From contig NZ_QUNI01000004.1 of the NCBI RefSeq assembly GCF_003385115.1, positions 194,459 to 258,458 of the forward strand: 64,000 nucleotides of DNA, read 5' to 3'. Each line of letters begins with the position of its first letter. The first letter of the stretch is position 1. This stretch comes from Flavobacterium aquicola. Its GTDB lineage: Bacteria > Bacteroidota > Bacteroidia > Flavobacteriales > Flavobacteriaceae. The notes beneath the pieces were generated by a model. It was not told where the DNA came from. It saw only the letters and a list, made by a program, of their open reading frames with translations, and did no database searches. Position numbers and translations under genes: made by a program. Below are positions 9,290 through 19,185 of the stretch, piece after piece.

Positions 9290-10195
9290 TTAAAATTCAA
9301 AACTTTTGCCGTCATCAGCTAATTCTACTTCTTTAAAGATCGTTTCAGCTTCTTCTTTAAATAATTCAATACCATCATAACGTGTGGAATAATGTCCTAA
9401 AATTAATTGCTGTGCATTGGCTTTCAAAGCAATTCTAGCTGCTTCTTTGGCCGTCGAATGCATTGTTTTCGAAGCCAGGCTTTCTTCTGAATCCAAAAAT
9501 GTAGATTCATGATACAACACAGAAACATTTTCAATGATTGGAATTATGTCTTCATTGTATTTGGTATCCGAACAGAAAGCATAACTCAAAGCGGGATCAG
9601 GATCAAAAGTTAATTTACTGTTTGCAATAACCCGTCCGTCATCAAGAGTGATGTCTTTGCCATTTTTTATATTCTGGTAATAACAGGTGTCAATTTCAAA
9701 ATCCTGAACGGCATTCAGATCAAGTTTACGCTCTCCTATTTTTTCCTGAAATAAAAATCCATTGGTATAAACACGATGTTTTAACGGAATCGTTTTGACA
9801 ATTACTTTTTCATCTTCAAAAATAATTTCACTTTGCTTTGATTCCAGTTCATGAAAAAACAATTGATAATTAGTCCATGAATTTGACAATCTTAATTGCA
9901 GGTTAATTATTTCTTTAACTCCTTTTGGACCGTAAATATGCAGATCATTCGTTCTTCCCAAAAGTGCAAAAGTTGATATCAAACCAACTAGACCAAAAAA
10001 ATGATCCCCGTGCAGATGAGAAATAAAGACATGATTAATTTTTGAAAACTTTAATTTGTTTTTACGCAGCTGTACCTGAGTTCCTTCTCCACAGTCAATT
10101 AAAAACAATCTGTTTTTTATTTCTAAAACCTGAGAAGTCGGGTTCGTTAAAGTGCGGGGAGTAGCGGCATAACAGCCAAGAATGGTGAGTTTCAA
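9290..10195 (-). CDS. rnz: Ribonuclease Z
   Basis: A 301-residue metallo-beta-lactamase-fold endonuclease that matures tRNA 3' ends. It shows the zinc-binding motif FISHLHGDHFFGL (about residues 60-70), an upstream LIDCGEGTQVQLR, the later CSDTKYNEDI and ESTFLDS, a His in MHSTAKEAA, and LILGHYSTRY near the C-terminus. Length and motif order match the short bacterial RNase Z. It is 155 bp downstream of a small conserved gene, and that gap holds an inverted repeat. Confidence 0.95.
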   Translation of the reverse strand: MKLTILGCYAATPRTLTNPTSQVLEIKNRLFLIDCGEGTQVQLRKNKLKFSKINHVFISHLHGDHFFGLVGLISTFALLGRTNDLHIYGPKGVKEIINLQLRLSNSWTNYQLFFHELESKQSEIIFEDEKVIVKTIPLKHRVYTNGFLFQEKIGERKLDLNAVQDFEIDTCYYQNIKNGKDITLDDGRVIANSKLTFDPDPALSYAFCSDTKYNEDIIPIIENVSVLYHESTFLDSEESLASKTMHSTAKEAARIALKANAQQLILGHYSTRYDGIELFKEEAETIFKEVELADDGKSFEF

Positions 10196-10200
10196 TTTTT

Positions 10201-10342
10201 TTTGTTTAATCGTTTATATGTTTAATCGCCTAAAAGTCTGTTTAAAAATAAAATTATAGCCTTTTTAATTGTAAAATCATACTCAAAACGAATGTAGCCA
10301 AAAAACGATTAAACAAATAACCAGTTAAACGATTAACCGTCT
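10201..10342. repeat. Intergenic inverted repeat of the TTTAATCG type
   Basis: The left arm at about 10201-10229 contains GTTTAATCG twice. The right arm at about 10305-10338 contains CGATTAAAC and AAACGATTAAC, which is the imperfect reverse complement. About 75 bp of AT-rich spacer lies between. A clearly related inverted repeat lies at 51866-51958. Confidence 0.6.
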
Positions 10343-10350
10343 TAAACAAT

Positions 10351-10683
10351 TTAAAAACCTAAATCTCTTTCAATTTCGTCCATTTCTATCAAATCATGAG
10401 CTTCCAATTGAGTTGGAACAACAATAATAGATTGAGGAACTTTGTTAAAATCTATATTCTCAACAACCAAGACTAATGACTTTTTTTCTTTTTTATGCTT
10501 TTTTGCTAAATCAGAAAAAATTTTAATTGATTTCACATCAACTGTTTTATCTTGAGTAATATCTAAAATAAGATTATGCTCTTTAAAACTGCTGTATTGA
10601 TTATTTATCTTTTCTAGAAACGCAGCAATATCTCCTTCGGTATCTTTAATTATTATGGTATGCCCTTTAGTAGTCACTTTCAT
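10351..10683 (-). CDS. Small conserved cytoplasmic protein, possibly STAS-like
   Basis: A 110-residue protein with no signal peptide or membrane segment. The pattern of short hydrophobic strands (TIIIKDT, LILDITQ, SLVLVVE, SIIVVP) alternating with charged helices suggests an alpha/beta fold like STAS domains, but no diagnostic residue can be pointed to. It lies 9 bp after the pyrB stop and before rnz, so it is probably co-transcribed with pyrB. I recall this small protein beside rnz/pyrB in related flavobacteria; its function is unknown. Confidence 0.75.
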   Translation of the reverse strand: MKVTTKGHTIIIKDTEGDIAAFLEKINNQYSSFKEHNLILDITQDKTVDVKSIKIFSDLAKKHKKEKKSLVLVVENIDFNKVPQSIIVVPTQLEAHDLIEMDEIERDLGF

Positions 10684-10692
10684 ATGCGCTTT

Positions 10693-11619
10693 TTATTGAA
10701 TTTTTGAAGCTAAAAGATAGATAACTGCCATTCTGATGGCAACACCATTCTCCACCTGATTTAAAATCACAGATTGTTGCGAGTCGGCAACATCACTTGT
10801 AATTTCTACACCTCTATTTATAGGACCAGGATGCATAATAACAATTTCTTTGTCTAATGAATCTAGTAAAGCTTTATCGACTCCATACTGCTGTGCGTAC
10901 TCTCTGGTTGAAGGAAAAAAATTAACATCCATACGTTCATTTTGGACTCTTAGCATATTAGCTACATCACACCATTCAAGCGCTTTACGTAAATTAGGCT
11001 CAACTGTTACTCCAAGTGATTCAATATATCTCGGAATAAGTGTTTTGGGTCCGCACACTTTTACTTGGGCACCCTGCATCTGCAAAGCATATATATTTGA
11101 AAGTGCCACTCTTGAATGAAGAATATCTCCAACAATTACCACTTTTTTTCCAGCTACATCTCCTAATTTCTCCCTGATAGAATAACTGTCCAATAAAGCC
11201 TGCGTAGGATGTTCGTGAGCTCCATCTCCAGCATTTACTATACTTGCTTTAACATTTTTGGATAAAAAATAAGCTGCTCCCGGATTTGAATGTCTCATGA
11301 CAACCATATCGACTTTCATCGAGAGAATATTGTTTACAGTATCAATTAATGTTTCTCCTTTTTTCACTGAAGACTGAGCTGCTGAAAAACTAATTACATC
11401 AGCTGATAATCTTTTTTGCGCCAATTCAAAAGACAGCTTGGTACGTGTACTGTTTTCAAAAAAAATATTAGCAATTGTAATATCGCGTAATGAAGGCACT
11501 TTCTTTATAGGTCGATTAATAACTTCCTTAAAATGATCGGCAGTTTCAAAAATCAGGTTAATATCATTTTCATTAATATATTTAATACCTAATAAATGAT
11601 TTACACTTAATTCGCTCAT
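10693..11619 (-). CDS. pyrB: Aspartate carbamoyltransferase catalytic subunit
   Basis: A 308-residue enzyme that joins carbamoyl phosphate and aspartate in pyrimidine synthesis. The carbamoyl-phosphate site FENSTRTKLSFELAQKRL is at about residues 54-71. Also visible are HPTQALLDSY, VGDILHSRVA, and HPGPINRGVEI near the C-terminus. It follows pyrR by about 45 bp in the same direction, which makes an operon with its likely regulator. No regulatory subunit gene is present. Confidence 0.97.
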   Translation of the reverse strand: MSELSVNHLLGIKYINENDINLIFETADHFKEVINRPIKKVPSLRDITIANIFFENSTRTKLSFELAQKRLSADVISFSAAQSSVKKGETLIDTVNNILSMKVDMVVMRHSNPGAAYFLSKNVKASIVNAGDGAHEHPTQALLDSYSIREKLGDVAGKKVVIVGDILHSRVALSNIYALQMQGAQVKVCGPKTLIPRYIESLGVTVEPNLRKALEWCDVANMLRVQNERMDVNFFPSTREYAQQYGVDKALLDSLDKEIVIMHPGPINRGVEITSDVADSQQSVILNQVENGVAIRMAVIYLLASKIQ

Positions 11620-11665
11620 TATAATTTATTTTCAGATTTTATTATTAATAAGGATTTTTCTGGAT

Positions 11666-12205
11666 TTATTTGGTCAATAAATAAACGCCATCTTCTCCAT
11701 CTTGTTCTGCCCAGCAGACTTTTACTTTTTCGCCGTTAATAGCATCTACCTGTCGTCCTCTAAAATCAGGCTGAATGGGTAAATCTCTGCTAAAACGTCT
11801 ATCAATTAGTGTTAACAATTCAATTCCAGAAGGTCTGCCAAAAGACTGAATCGCTGTTAAAGCTGCCCGAATACTTCTGCCCGTGTATAGTACATCATCA
11901 ATAAAAATGACTTTTTTATCTTCTACCAAAAAATCAATTTGTGTTTTATTGGCCTCCAAAGGTTTATTGGTTCTGCGGAAATCATCTCTAAAAAAAGTGA
12001 TATCCAAATAGCCTAAAGCTACGTTAGGCAAATGATATTCTTTTTCTAATAATTCTTTCAAACGTTCTGCAAGAAAAGTACCTCTAGGCTGAATTCCTAT
12101 CAAAACCGTATCTGAAAAATCAAGATGTTTTTCAATTAACTGACAAGCCAATCGATTCAAAATAATATTGACTTCTTTTGAATTGAGTAACACTTTTTGG
12201 TTCAT
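11666..12205 (-). CDS. pyrR: PyrR: pyrimidine operon regulator / uracil phosphoribosyltransferase
   Basis: A type I phosphoribosyltransferase with the PRPP loop VIFIDDVLYTGRSIRAAL and the PyrR-type NEXT features IGIQPRGTFLAERL and DFRGRQVD. An in-frame ATG nine bases further upstream (12214) would add three residues; I prefer the start at 12205 (MNQKVLLNSKEV, 179 residues), which fits the family length. In firmicutes PyrR binds pyr mRNA; whether it regulates RNA here is unknown. It heads a cluster with pyrB and a small gene. Confidence 0.92.
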   Translation of the reverse strand: MNQKVLLNSKEVNIILNRLACQLIEKHLDFSDTVLIGIQPRGTFLAERLKELLEKEYHLPNVALGYLDITFFRDDFRRTNKPLEANKTQIDFLVEDKKVIFIDDVLYTGRSIRAALTAIQSFGRPSGIELLTLIDRRFSRDLPIQPDFRGRQVDAINGEKVKVCWAEQDGEDGVYLLTK

Positions 12206-12350
12206 ACACAGCAATTATTTGTTTTTAAAAGTTTACGGATTTAGTATCGTTTTAAAAATGTCTTTTTCAATTTGTGCCTTTTTAAAACATCCGCAAATTT
12301 GGTCAAGCAAATATACAAATTCCGATTTAGGATTTCTTCATTAATAGTCT

Positions 12351-13547
12351 TTAAAAATTTTTATTCTTCCCAAAAGAAATCCATGTGGCTTTATGCCAAA
12401 TATATTCTAATGGTCCCTGTTTATGTGTTTTCATCCACCATGTACAGAACGATATTTGCAAAATAAATAAAGTGATTCCAATTAATAAACTGTAAGTTGC
12501 ACCAGTATACTCAACCATTCCCAATCCGTATCGGTAATAAATGAAAGCTCCCACTACAGATTGCATGATATAATTAGTAAGACTCATTTTTCCAAAAGGA
12601 ATAAGTTTTGACAAGAGTTTATTCACTCGCTCTTTTGGATAAATCAAAATAAAAGCAGAAACCAAAACAGCCATAAAAGCAAAATTTGACCAAGAGGATA
12701 TAATTATCGAAAGACTTGTCAGTTCTGCTTTTCGCAGTACAATTTCGGGCAAAAAAGTTTTCAGGACAAATAAAGGAATGAAAAGAATAACAGCATACTG
12801 CAGTGCTTTTTTCCAAAACTGATTACTTTCGGCTGAAGTAATAAAAAGCTTCTTGCGTCCCAGCAGCATTCCAAGCATAAATAAGGAGGGTGCCTGAAAA
12901 AAACGCCCGTTTTCCCAAGACCACGCTATAGATGCAAACCTGCCAATACTAAGATTACCAATTACATAATCCAGAAACGAACTGCTTGTGAGATATGCCC
13001 CCATACTCCCAAAAAAACTATCAGACAGGTTGGGTCCAAATACATACTCCGGGTGCAATAGCGCGTAAAAATATCTAAACCATTCCACAGGCTGCAACAT
13101 CAATATAACAGCTATAATAAAAACTGTTTTATCATTCCATTTACAGACTGGAATCAGAATGATCCCCAACACAGCATAAATCATCAAAATATCACCTTCG
13201 TAAAAAATTGTGTTTATGAATCCAAATCCTAACAAAAGTATTAAACGCCACAAAAATCGTCCTCTGAAGTCCTTGTCCAGTTTCTCCTGATTATCATTTT
13301 GGATGTAAAAGCTAAAACCAAACAGCAGCGCAAATATCGCATACGATTTTCCGCCAAATAGAAAAAACAAAGTTTCCCAGATTATTTTGTCCAAAACTTT
13401 CATCCATTCCGGTAATGCTTCGGGAAAATTATAATAATCAAAATGCTCAATATTATGCAGCAACATAATAGACATGATAGCAAATCCTCTTAAAGCATCT
13501 ACAACTTCAATGCGGGGCGCTTTTAAATTTAAAGTACTGTTTGACAT
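12351..13547 (-). CDS. DUF418 (YeiB-like) multi-pass membrane protein
   Basis: A 398-residue integral membrane protein with about ten hydrophobic segments. It begins with the acyltransferase-3-like opening RIEVVDALRGFAIMSIMLLHN and has FFLFGGKSYAIFALLFGFSF and, near the C-terminus, FGKMSLTNYIMQS followed by QGPLEYIWH, which are typical DUF418 signatures. Members are thought to be related to membrane acyltransferases; the substrate is unknown. It is monocistronic, upstream of pyrR on the same strand but separated by about 145 bp. Confidence 0.9.
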   Translation of the reverse strand: MSNSTLNLKAPRIEVVDALRGFAIMSIMLLHNIEHFDYYNFPEALPEWMKVLDKIIWETLFFLFGGKSYAIFALLFGFSFYIQNDNQEKLDKDFRGRFLWRLILLLGFGFINTIFYEGDILMIYAVLGIILIPVCKWNDKTVFIIAVILMLQPVEWFRYFYALLHPEYVFGPNLSDSFFGSMGAYLTSSSFLDYVIGNLSIGRFASIAWSWENGRFFQAPSLFMLGMLLGRKKLFITSAESNQFWKKALQYAVILFIPLFVLKTFLPEIVLRKAELTSLSIIISSWSNFAFMAVLVSAFILIYPKERVNKLLSKLIPFGKMSLTNYIMQSVVGAFIYYRYGLGMVEYTGATYSLLIGITLFILQISFCTWWMKTHKQGPLEYIWHKATWISFGKNKNF

Positions 13548-13770
13548 AGTTATAATAGAAAAATCATTTTGATTAAATATCTTAATTTTCTAACAAATAT
13601 TAAAAATTATTTTTAATACTCTGAAACTTTACTCTAAATTAAAAATGAATCTCGAAATATTTTACTTGTAATTTAAAATTGAAATGATGTAACAACTTTG
13701 CTCAATTGTATAATTCTAAAAGTATGCAAATCAATTAATTTTGATTTCGATAAACTAAATCAAATTTCCA

Positions 13771-13944
13771 ATGAAAAATATATTAAACAGAATTTTAGCA
13801 CTTACAATAGTACTATTTTCATTTACAAGCTGCGAAGTCATAGGCGACATTTTTAAGGCTGGAATGGGTTTCGGAATATTTATAGTCGTTATTATAATTG
13901 CAATCGTAATTTATATCATCAGTAAATTTCTAGGAAAAAAATAG
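13771..13944 (+). CDS. Small membrane lipoprotein, 57 residues
   Basis: An ATG at 13771 opens 57 codons ending in TAG. The protein has a signal-like start, a lipobox (FSFTSCEVIG, Cys at 21), a Gly-rich turn, one strong transmembrane stretch (IFIVVIIIAIVIYII) and a short basic tail. A strong hairpin follows directly (13955-13980). Small lipoproteins of this design recur in Bacteroidota; the function is unknown. Codon use and the terminator argue that it is real. Confidence 0.75.
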   Translation: MKNILNRILALTIVLFSFTSCEVIGDIFKAGMGFGIFIVVIIIAIVIYIISKFLGKK

Positions 13945-13954
13945 ACGAAAAAAA

Positions 13955-13980
13955 AATCCCGTTATGAAAATAACGGGATT
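13955..13980. terminator. Bidirectional hairpin terminator
   Basis: A 10-bp perfect stem (AATCCCGTTA / TAACGGGATT) with a 6-base loop, preceded by an A run and followed by TAAAAAATTTC. It separates the small lipoprotein gene from the convergent ABC-F gene. Confidence 0.8.
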
Positions 13981-13993
13981 AAAAAATTTCAAT

Positions 13994-15702
<1,709 letters not shown>

Positions 15703-15721
15703 GAATATTTGAAAGAAACAT

Positions 15722-16810
15722 TTACTTCGAATTCTTAATCTCGTTTATCACATCTACCAATCCATTTTGCTTTTTATCCAAGGTAAGTTCCCAAAACATA
15801 ATTCCTCCTAATTTCTTTTGTATTACATAATTTGTTTTTTCTTTTACAGAAGCAATGTCATCACCTGTGGCAAATAATTTTTCTTTTTCATTGTACCAAT
15901 AAGGAGCTTTGGCTTTGTCATCCCAGTAATAATTCCAGCCTTTTTCTTTAGTAAAAGCTGTTTCAAAATCTTTAAAATCAATTCCATTTTCTGCTTCACC
16001 AGACTGATACAGTCCGTTATTTACATTTGCAACCTCTTTCCAAACACGGGTATAAAATGCGGCTCCAATCACAAGTTTACTTGAAGGAATTCCCAATTTT
16101 AATAAATATTCAACGGCACGATTTGTAGATTCGTCAGCAGCATTGGCACTGAACAAAGGGGTATGATGCCCAGTAACTTTTGAAAAACCATTCACCAAAT
16201 CATAACTCATGATATTAACACGATCTACCAATGGCATTACTTTTTTCCATTCAATGGCTTCATCCAGGTATTTTTGAAAACCGCCAGCTGCAAAACTGAG
16301 TTCATTTTTTGTTCCTAATTCTTTACGAAGTAATACAACAAGTGCTGTGAAATTTTCCCTGTCCGCCTTTTGGTATAAATGCCCCGGATAACCTTCAATA
16401 GCAGGATATTCCCAATCCAAATCTAAGCCATCTGTTTTAAAATAAGTATTAATATCTTTTACTGATTTAGCAAAAATGGCTCTTTTTTCAGCAGAAGCAA
16501 AAACGGCTGAACAAGGTTCGCAACCGCCCCAGCCACCTAGAGACAGCATAATTTTCAGATCAGGATTTTTACCTTTTAAAGAAACCAGTTTTTTAATTGT
16601 TAAAGAATCCTTTGCACTGTCTACACTTAACTTCCCCTCTTTCAGATGACAAAAACTAAAAATAATATGCGTCAATTTTGAAGAATCGAATTCATTAATC
16701 TGTTTGTCATCACCCATATAATAAGCAATAACAGCTATTTTTTTATTGTTTTGCCCTAAAGCAAATACCGGAATAAGAATGGCTAAAAAAAGGAGTTTTA
16801 AACTTTTCAT
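15722..16810 (-). CDS. GH18 chitinase, short single-domain form
   Basis: A 362-residue glycoside hydrolase family 18 protein. The signal peptide ends near ALGQ. The catalytic motif DGLDLDWEYP (about residues 143-152) has the required Glu proton donor; substrate-contact motifs LSLGGWGGCEPC, NIMSYDL and the terminal GGIMFWELTLD are present. It has no T9SS C-terminal domain and no carbohydrate-binding module, so it is probably periplasmic, acting on imported oligomers rather than on bulk chitin. A hairpin at 16860-16883 lies between it and the hexosaminidase, suggesting its own promoter or partial read-through. Confidence 0.93.
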   Translation of the reverse strand: MKSLKLLFLAILIPVFALGQNNKKIAVIAYYMGDDKQINEFDSSKLTHIIFSFCHLKEGKLSVDSAKDSLTIKKLVSLKGKNPDLKIMLSLGGWGGCEPCSAVFASAEKRAIFAKSVKDINTYFKTDGLDLDWEYPAIEGYPGHLYQKADRENFTALVVLLRKELGTKNELSFAAGGFQKYLDEAIEWKKVMPLVDRVNIMSYDLVNGFSKVTGHHTPLFSANAADESTNRAVEYLLKLGIPSSKLVIGAAFYTRVWKEVANVNNGLYQSGEAENGIDFKDFETAFTKEKGWNYYWDDKAKAPYWYNEKEKLFATGDDIASVKEKTNYVIQKKLGGIMFWELTLDKKQNGLVDVINEIKNSK

Positions 16811-16859
16811 ATTTTTAAATTAGATTATCAATGACTATTTTAAACAAAAAGACTAAAAA

Positions 16860-16883
16860 AACCTGGTAAAAAATTACCAGGTT
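16860..16883 (-). terminator. Hairpin between GH20 and GH18 genes
   Basis: A perfect 10-bp stem (AACCTGGTAA / TTACCAGGTT) with a 4-base loop, and an A run on the + strand that becomes a T run for - strand transcripts. It can stop or attenuate the transcript coming from the hexosaminidase gene. Confidence 0.75.
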
Positions 16884-16998
16884 AAGATTATTGTTTTCAC
16901 AGAAAAAACAATATTAATTCAAAATAAAGAGATCGTAGTAAAATATAAATAACCAAACTCAATCTTAACAAATACAACTTTAATTTTTGAATTTAATT

Positions 16999-19071
16999 TT
17001 ATGCCTGAACTAATTTTTTCAAGCTGTTATATACAGCCAATTCAACATCAGCATGTTCTTTTGTATTACATTTTTCAAGTAAATTATTTAATACTGAAGA
17101 ATCTACATTTTCTTTTTTATCAATTTTAAGCAATAACTGCTGTGAAATATCTTTTAATTTTTTGGACAACGGCAATAACGGTTGAACAAGCGGTGCATTG
17201 TTACTCAAAACATTTAAATCAGAATCCATTTTAACCCATTTGTTTAAATAACTAATAACCACAGATTGATTTTCAGCTGATTTGTCTTTTAAAAAGTTTA
17301 AAACTGCCTGATCGAAATCTACCGCATCTGATGCATCCGGCGTACAGACATCTGCAAATAAAGTCAGTGGAGAATACATTTTATATTCAGTTCCATCGCT
17401 GTTTCTTGTATAGCCTTTTAGCGGTTCACAAACGTTAGACAAATCAAGTAAAGCATCACTTTTTTGATTGTTGCTAATGTTTCTCAATAATCCTTCTTTG
17501 CTTTTTAGATGTGTCAGCCCTAACTCTTCCAATCTAAAAGAAACGGTTTTCAGTCTTTTGCGTAAGCTGTTAATATCAGTTACATTTTCACTGGACCATA
17601 AGCGTTCTGCAATAGCTGCCGTTCTTGGCCAAATTCTGCTGTCTATTGTAGCAGGTGTAACTAATTCGGTCCACATTGGTGCTTCTCCTCCCAGAATTCT
17701 TGCTTTTTCTTCATTAGTCAGAGCCACATTTTTAGGCATTGGATCTACAGCATAATGATCTGCAACTTCATACATCAAGTCAATATAGTATCCATTGGAC
17801 AAAACGGTTTTGTACCCTCCTTTTACTGCATCTACTAATGATTGCCCAGCCATCTGTCCTTCATTTGCTCCTTTCCAAGAATGGATTATAGCATCTTTGG
17901 ACATATTTTTAGTCATAATTTCTTCCCATCCCATTAATTCCTTATTGTGCTTTTTCAGCATCGGAATTAACTGCATTGTAAAATAAGTCTGCAGTTCGTG
18001 ATTATTGGCTAATTTATGCTTCTTTTTGAATTCCTGAATTTTTGGATTAGAATCCCAGTCTTTGCCTTCATTTTCATCTCCTCCAATATGGAAAAACTTC
18101 CCAGGAAAGAGCGGGCAGACTTCATCAAAAATAGAACTCAATAACTCATAAGTTTTCGGATTTGAAGGATCAAGCGTAGGCGTAAAAATTCCCGCATTTC
18201 TTTCTAAATCATACTTTTGTATTTGTTTCAATTGTTGTCCTTTTTCCCCATTGCCAACATTCAAAATTTCAACTTTACTTCCTATTTCTGGGTAAGCAGT
18301 TAAAATTGCCGATCCATGACCAGGAACATCAATTTCGGGAACTACTAAAATTCCTCTATCCGCTGCATATTTTACTATGTTTTTAATTTCTTCCTGAGTA
18401 TAATAATTTCCATCCGATGCCATTTGGATTAACTTCGGGTGTTTTTTCATTTCGATTCTCCAGCCTTGATCATCCACCAAATGCCAGTGAAAAACATTCA
18501 TTTTTACCGCAGCCATTCCGTCCAGATTCCTCTTGATAACATCAACAGGCATAAAATGTCTTGCTCCGTCAATCATTAAACCTCTCCAGGTAAATCTTGG
18601 AAAGTCCGAAGTTTTTGAAACTGGGAAATAAAATGAATTATTAGTGTTCTGCAAAAGCTGTAATAAGGTTTCCATACCATGCAATGCTCCAACATCGGTA
18701 GTAGCATTTAGAGTAATTTTATTTGGGGTTATATCCAATGAATAACTTTCATCTTCATACAAATCAATTTTTCCGCCTCTCACACAATTAATCTGTAATT
18801 GGGCCTCTGGAACTTCATTTAAACCAGTTATAAATCCTTGGTTAAAAAACATACCTGTTCTTCCGTCCAATCGTCTCAAAAAATTTGTCGCACCAACAAA
18901 TATTCTCTCGTTTGGAGCACCAGTAATATTTACTTTAAAATTCTTTGTTAGTGCAAAAGAACCTTCGCTAAGACTAATATTTTGAGGCCAAGGCATAACA
19001 TTCAACTGCTCTTTAGTAACTTGAGCTGTAGAAAAAAAAGAGGCAAACAAGAAAAAAAGGATATATTTCAT
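16999..19071 (-). CDS. GH20 beta-N-acetylhexosaminidase
   Basis: A 690-residue enzyme that removes terminal GlcNAc from chitin oligomers. It has a signal peptide (MKYILFFLFASFFSTAQ), an N-terminal GH20b domain, and a catalytic barrel with FTWRGLMIDGARHFM, FHWHLVDDQGWRIE, VVPEIDVPGHG and the catalytic pair in FHIGGDENEGKDW (Asp-Glu). A C-terminal region of about 130 residues after the barrel is helical and unassigned. It has no T9SS tail, so it is probably periplasmic. It lies 114 bp after the NagB fusion in the same direction. Confidence 0.95.
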   Translation of the reverse strand: MKYILFFLFASFFSTAQVTKEQLNVMPWPQNISLSEGSFALTKNFKVNITGAPNERIFVGATNFLRRLDGRTGMFFNQGFITGLNEVPEAQLQINCVRGGKIDLYEDESYSLDITPNKITLNATTDVGALHGMETLLQLLQNTNNSFYFPVSKTSDFPRFTWRGLMIDGARHFMPVDVIKRNLDGMAAVKMNVFHWHLVDDQGWRIEMKKHPKLIQMASDGNYYTQEEIKNIVKYAADRGILVVPEIDVPGHGSAILTAYPEIGSKVEILNVGNGEKGQQLKQIQKYDLERNAGIFTPTLDPSNPKTYELLSSIFDEVCPLFPGKFFHIGGDENEGKDWDSNPKIQEFKKKHKLANNHELQTYFTMQLIPMLKKHNKELMGWEEIMTKNMSKDAIIHSWKGANEGQMAGQSLVDAVKGGYKTVLSNGYYIDLMYEVADHYAVDPMPKNVALTNEEKARILGGEAPMWTELVTPATIDSRIWPRTAAIAERLWSSENVTDINSLRKRLKTVSFRLEELGLTHLKSKEGLLRNISNNQKSDALLDLSNVCEPLKGYTRNSDGTEYKMYSPLTLFADVCTPDASDAVDFDQAVLNFLKDKSAENQSVVISYLNKWVKMDSDLNVLSNNAPLVQPLLPLSKKLKDISQQLLLKIDKKENVDSSVLNNLLEKCNTKEHADVELAVYNSLKKLVQA

Positions 19072-19107
19072 TTGATGGGAAAAAGTAAATTAATAAAAAT
19101 GTGAAAA

Positions 19108-19154
19108 GTGCTAAACCTAAGTTTTAAAGTTTATAAAAAACTTAAAGCCTAGCA
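19108..19154 (-). terminator. Possible attenuator hairpin between nagB fusion and GH20
   Basis: Interrupted stem: GTGCT/AGCAC at the outside and TAAGTTTT (19118-19125) / AAAACTTA (19137-19144) inside. No clean T run follows on the - strand, so it may attenuate or process the transcript rather than end it. Confidence 0.4.
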
Positions 19155-19185
19155 CTGAATTTAACACAAAACAAAAACTACAGTA

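Noticed and set aside
16838..16883. Fourth LytTR-type operator before the chitinase
   Set aside because: TTAAACAAAAAGACT at 16840 resembles one half-site, but no second repeat lies 21 bp away and a terminator overlaps the place.
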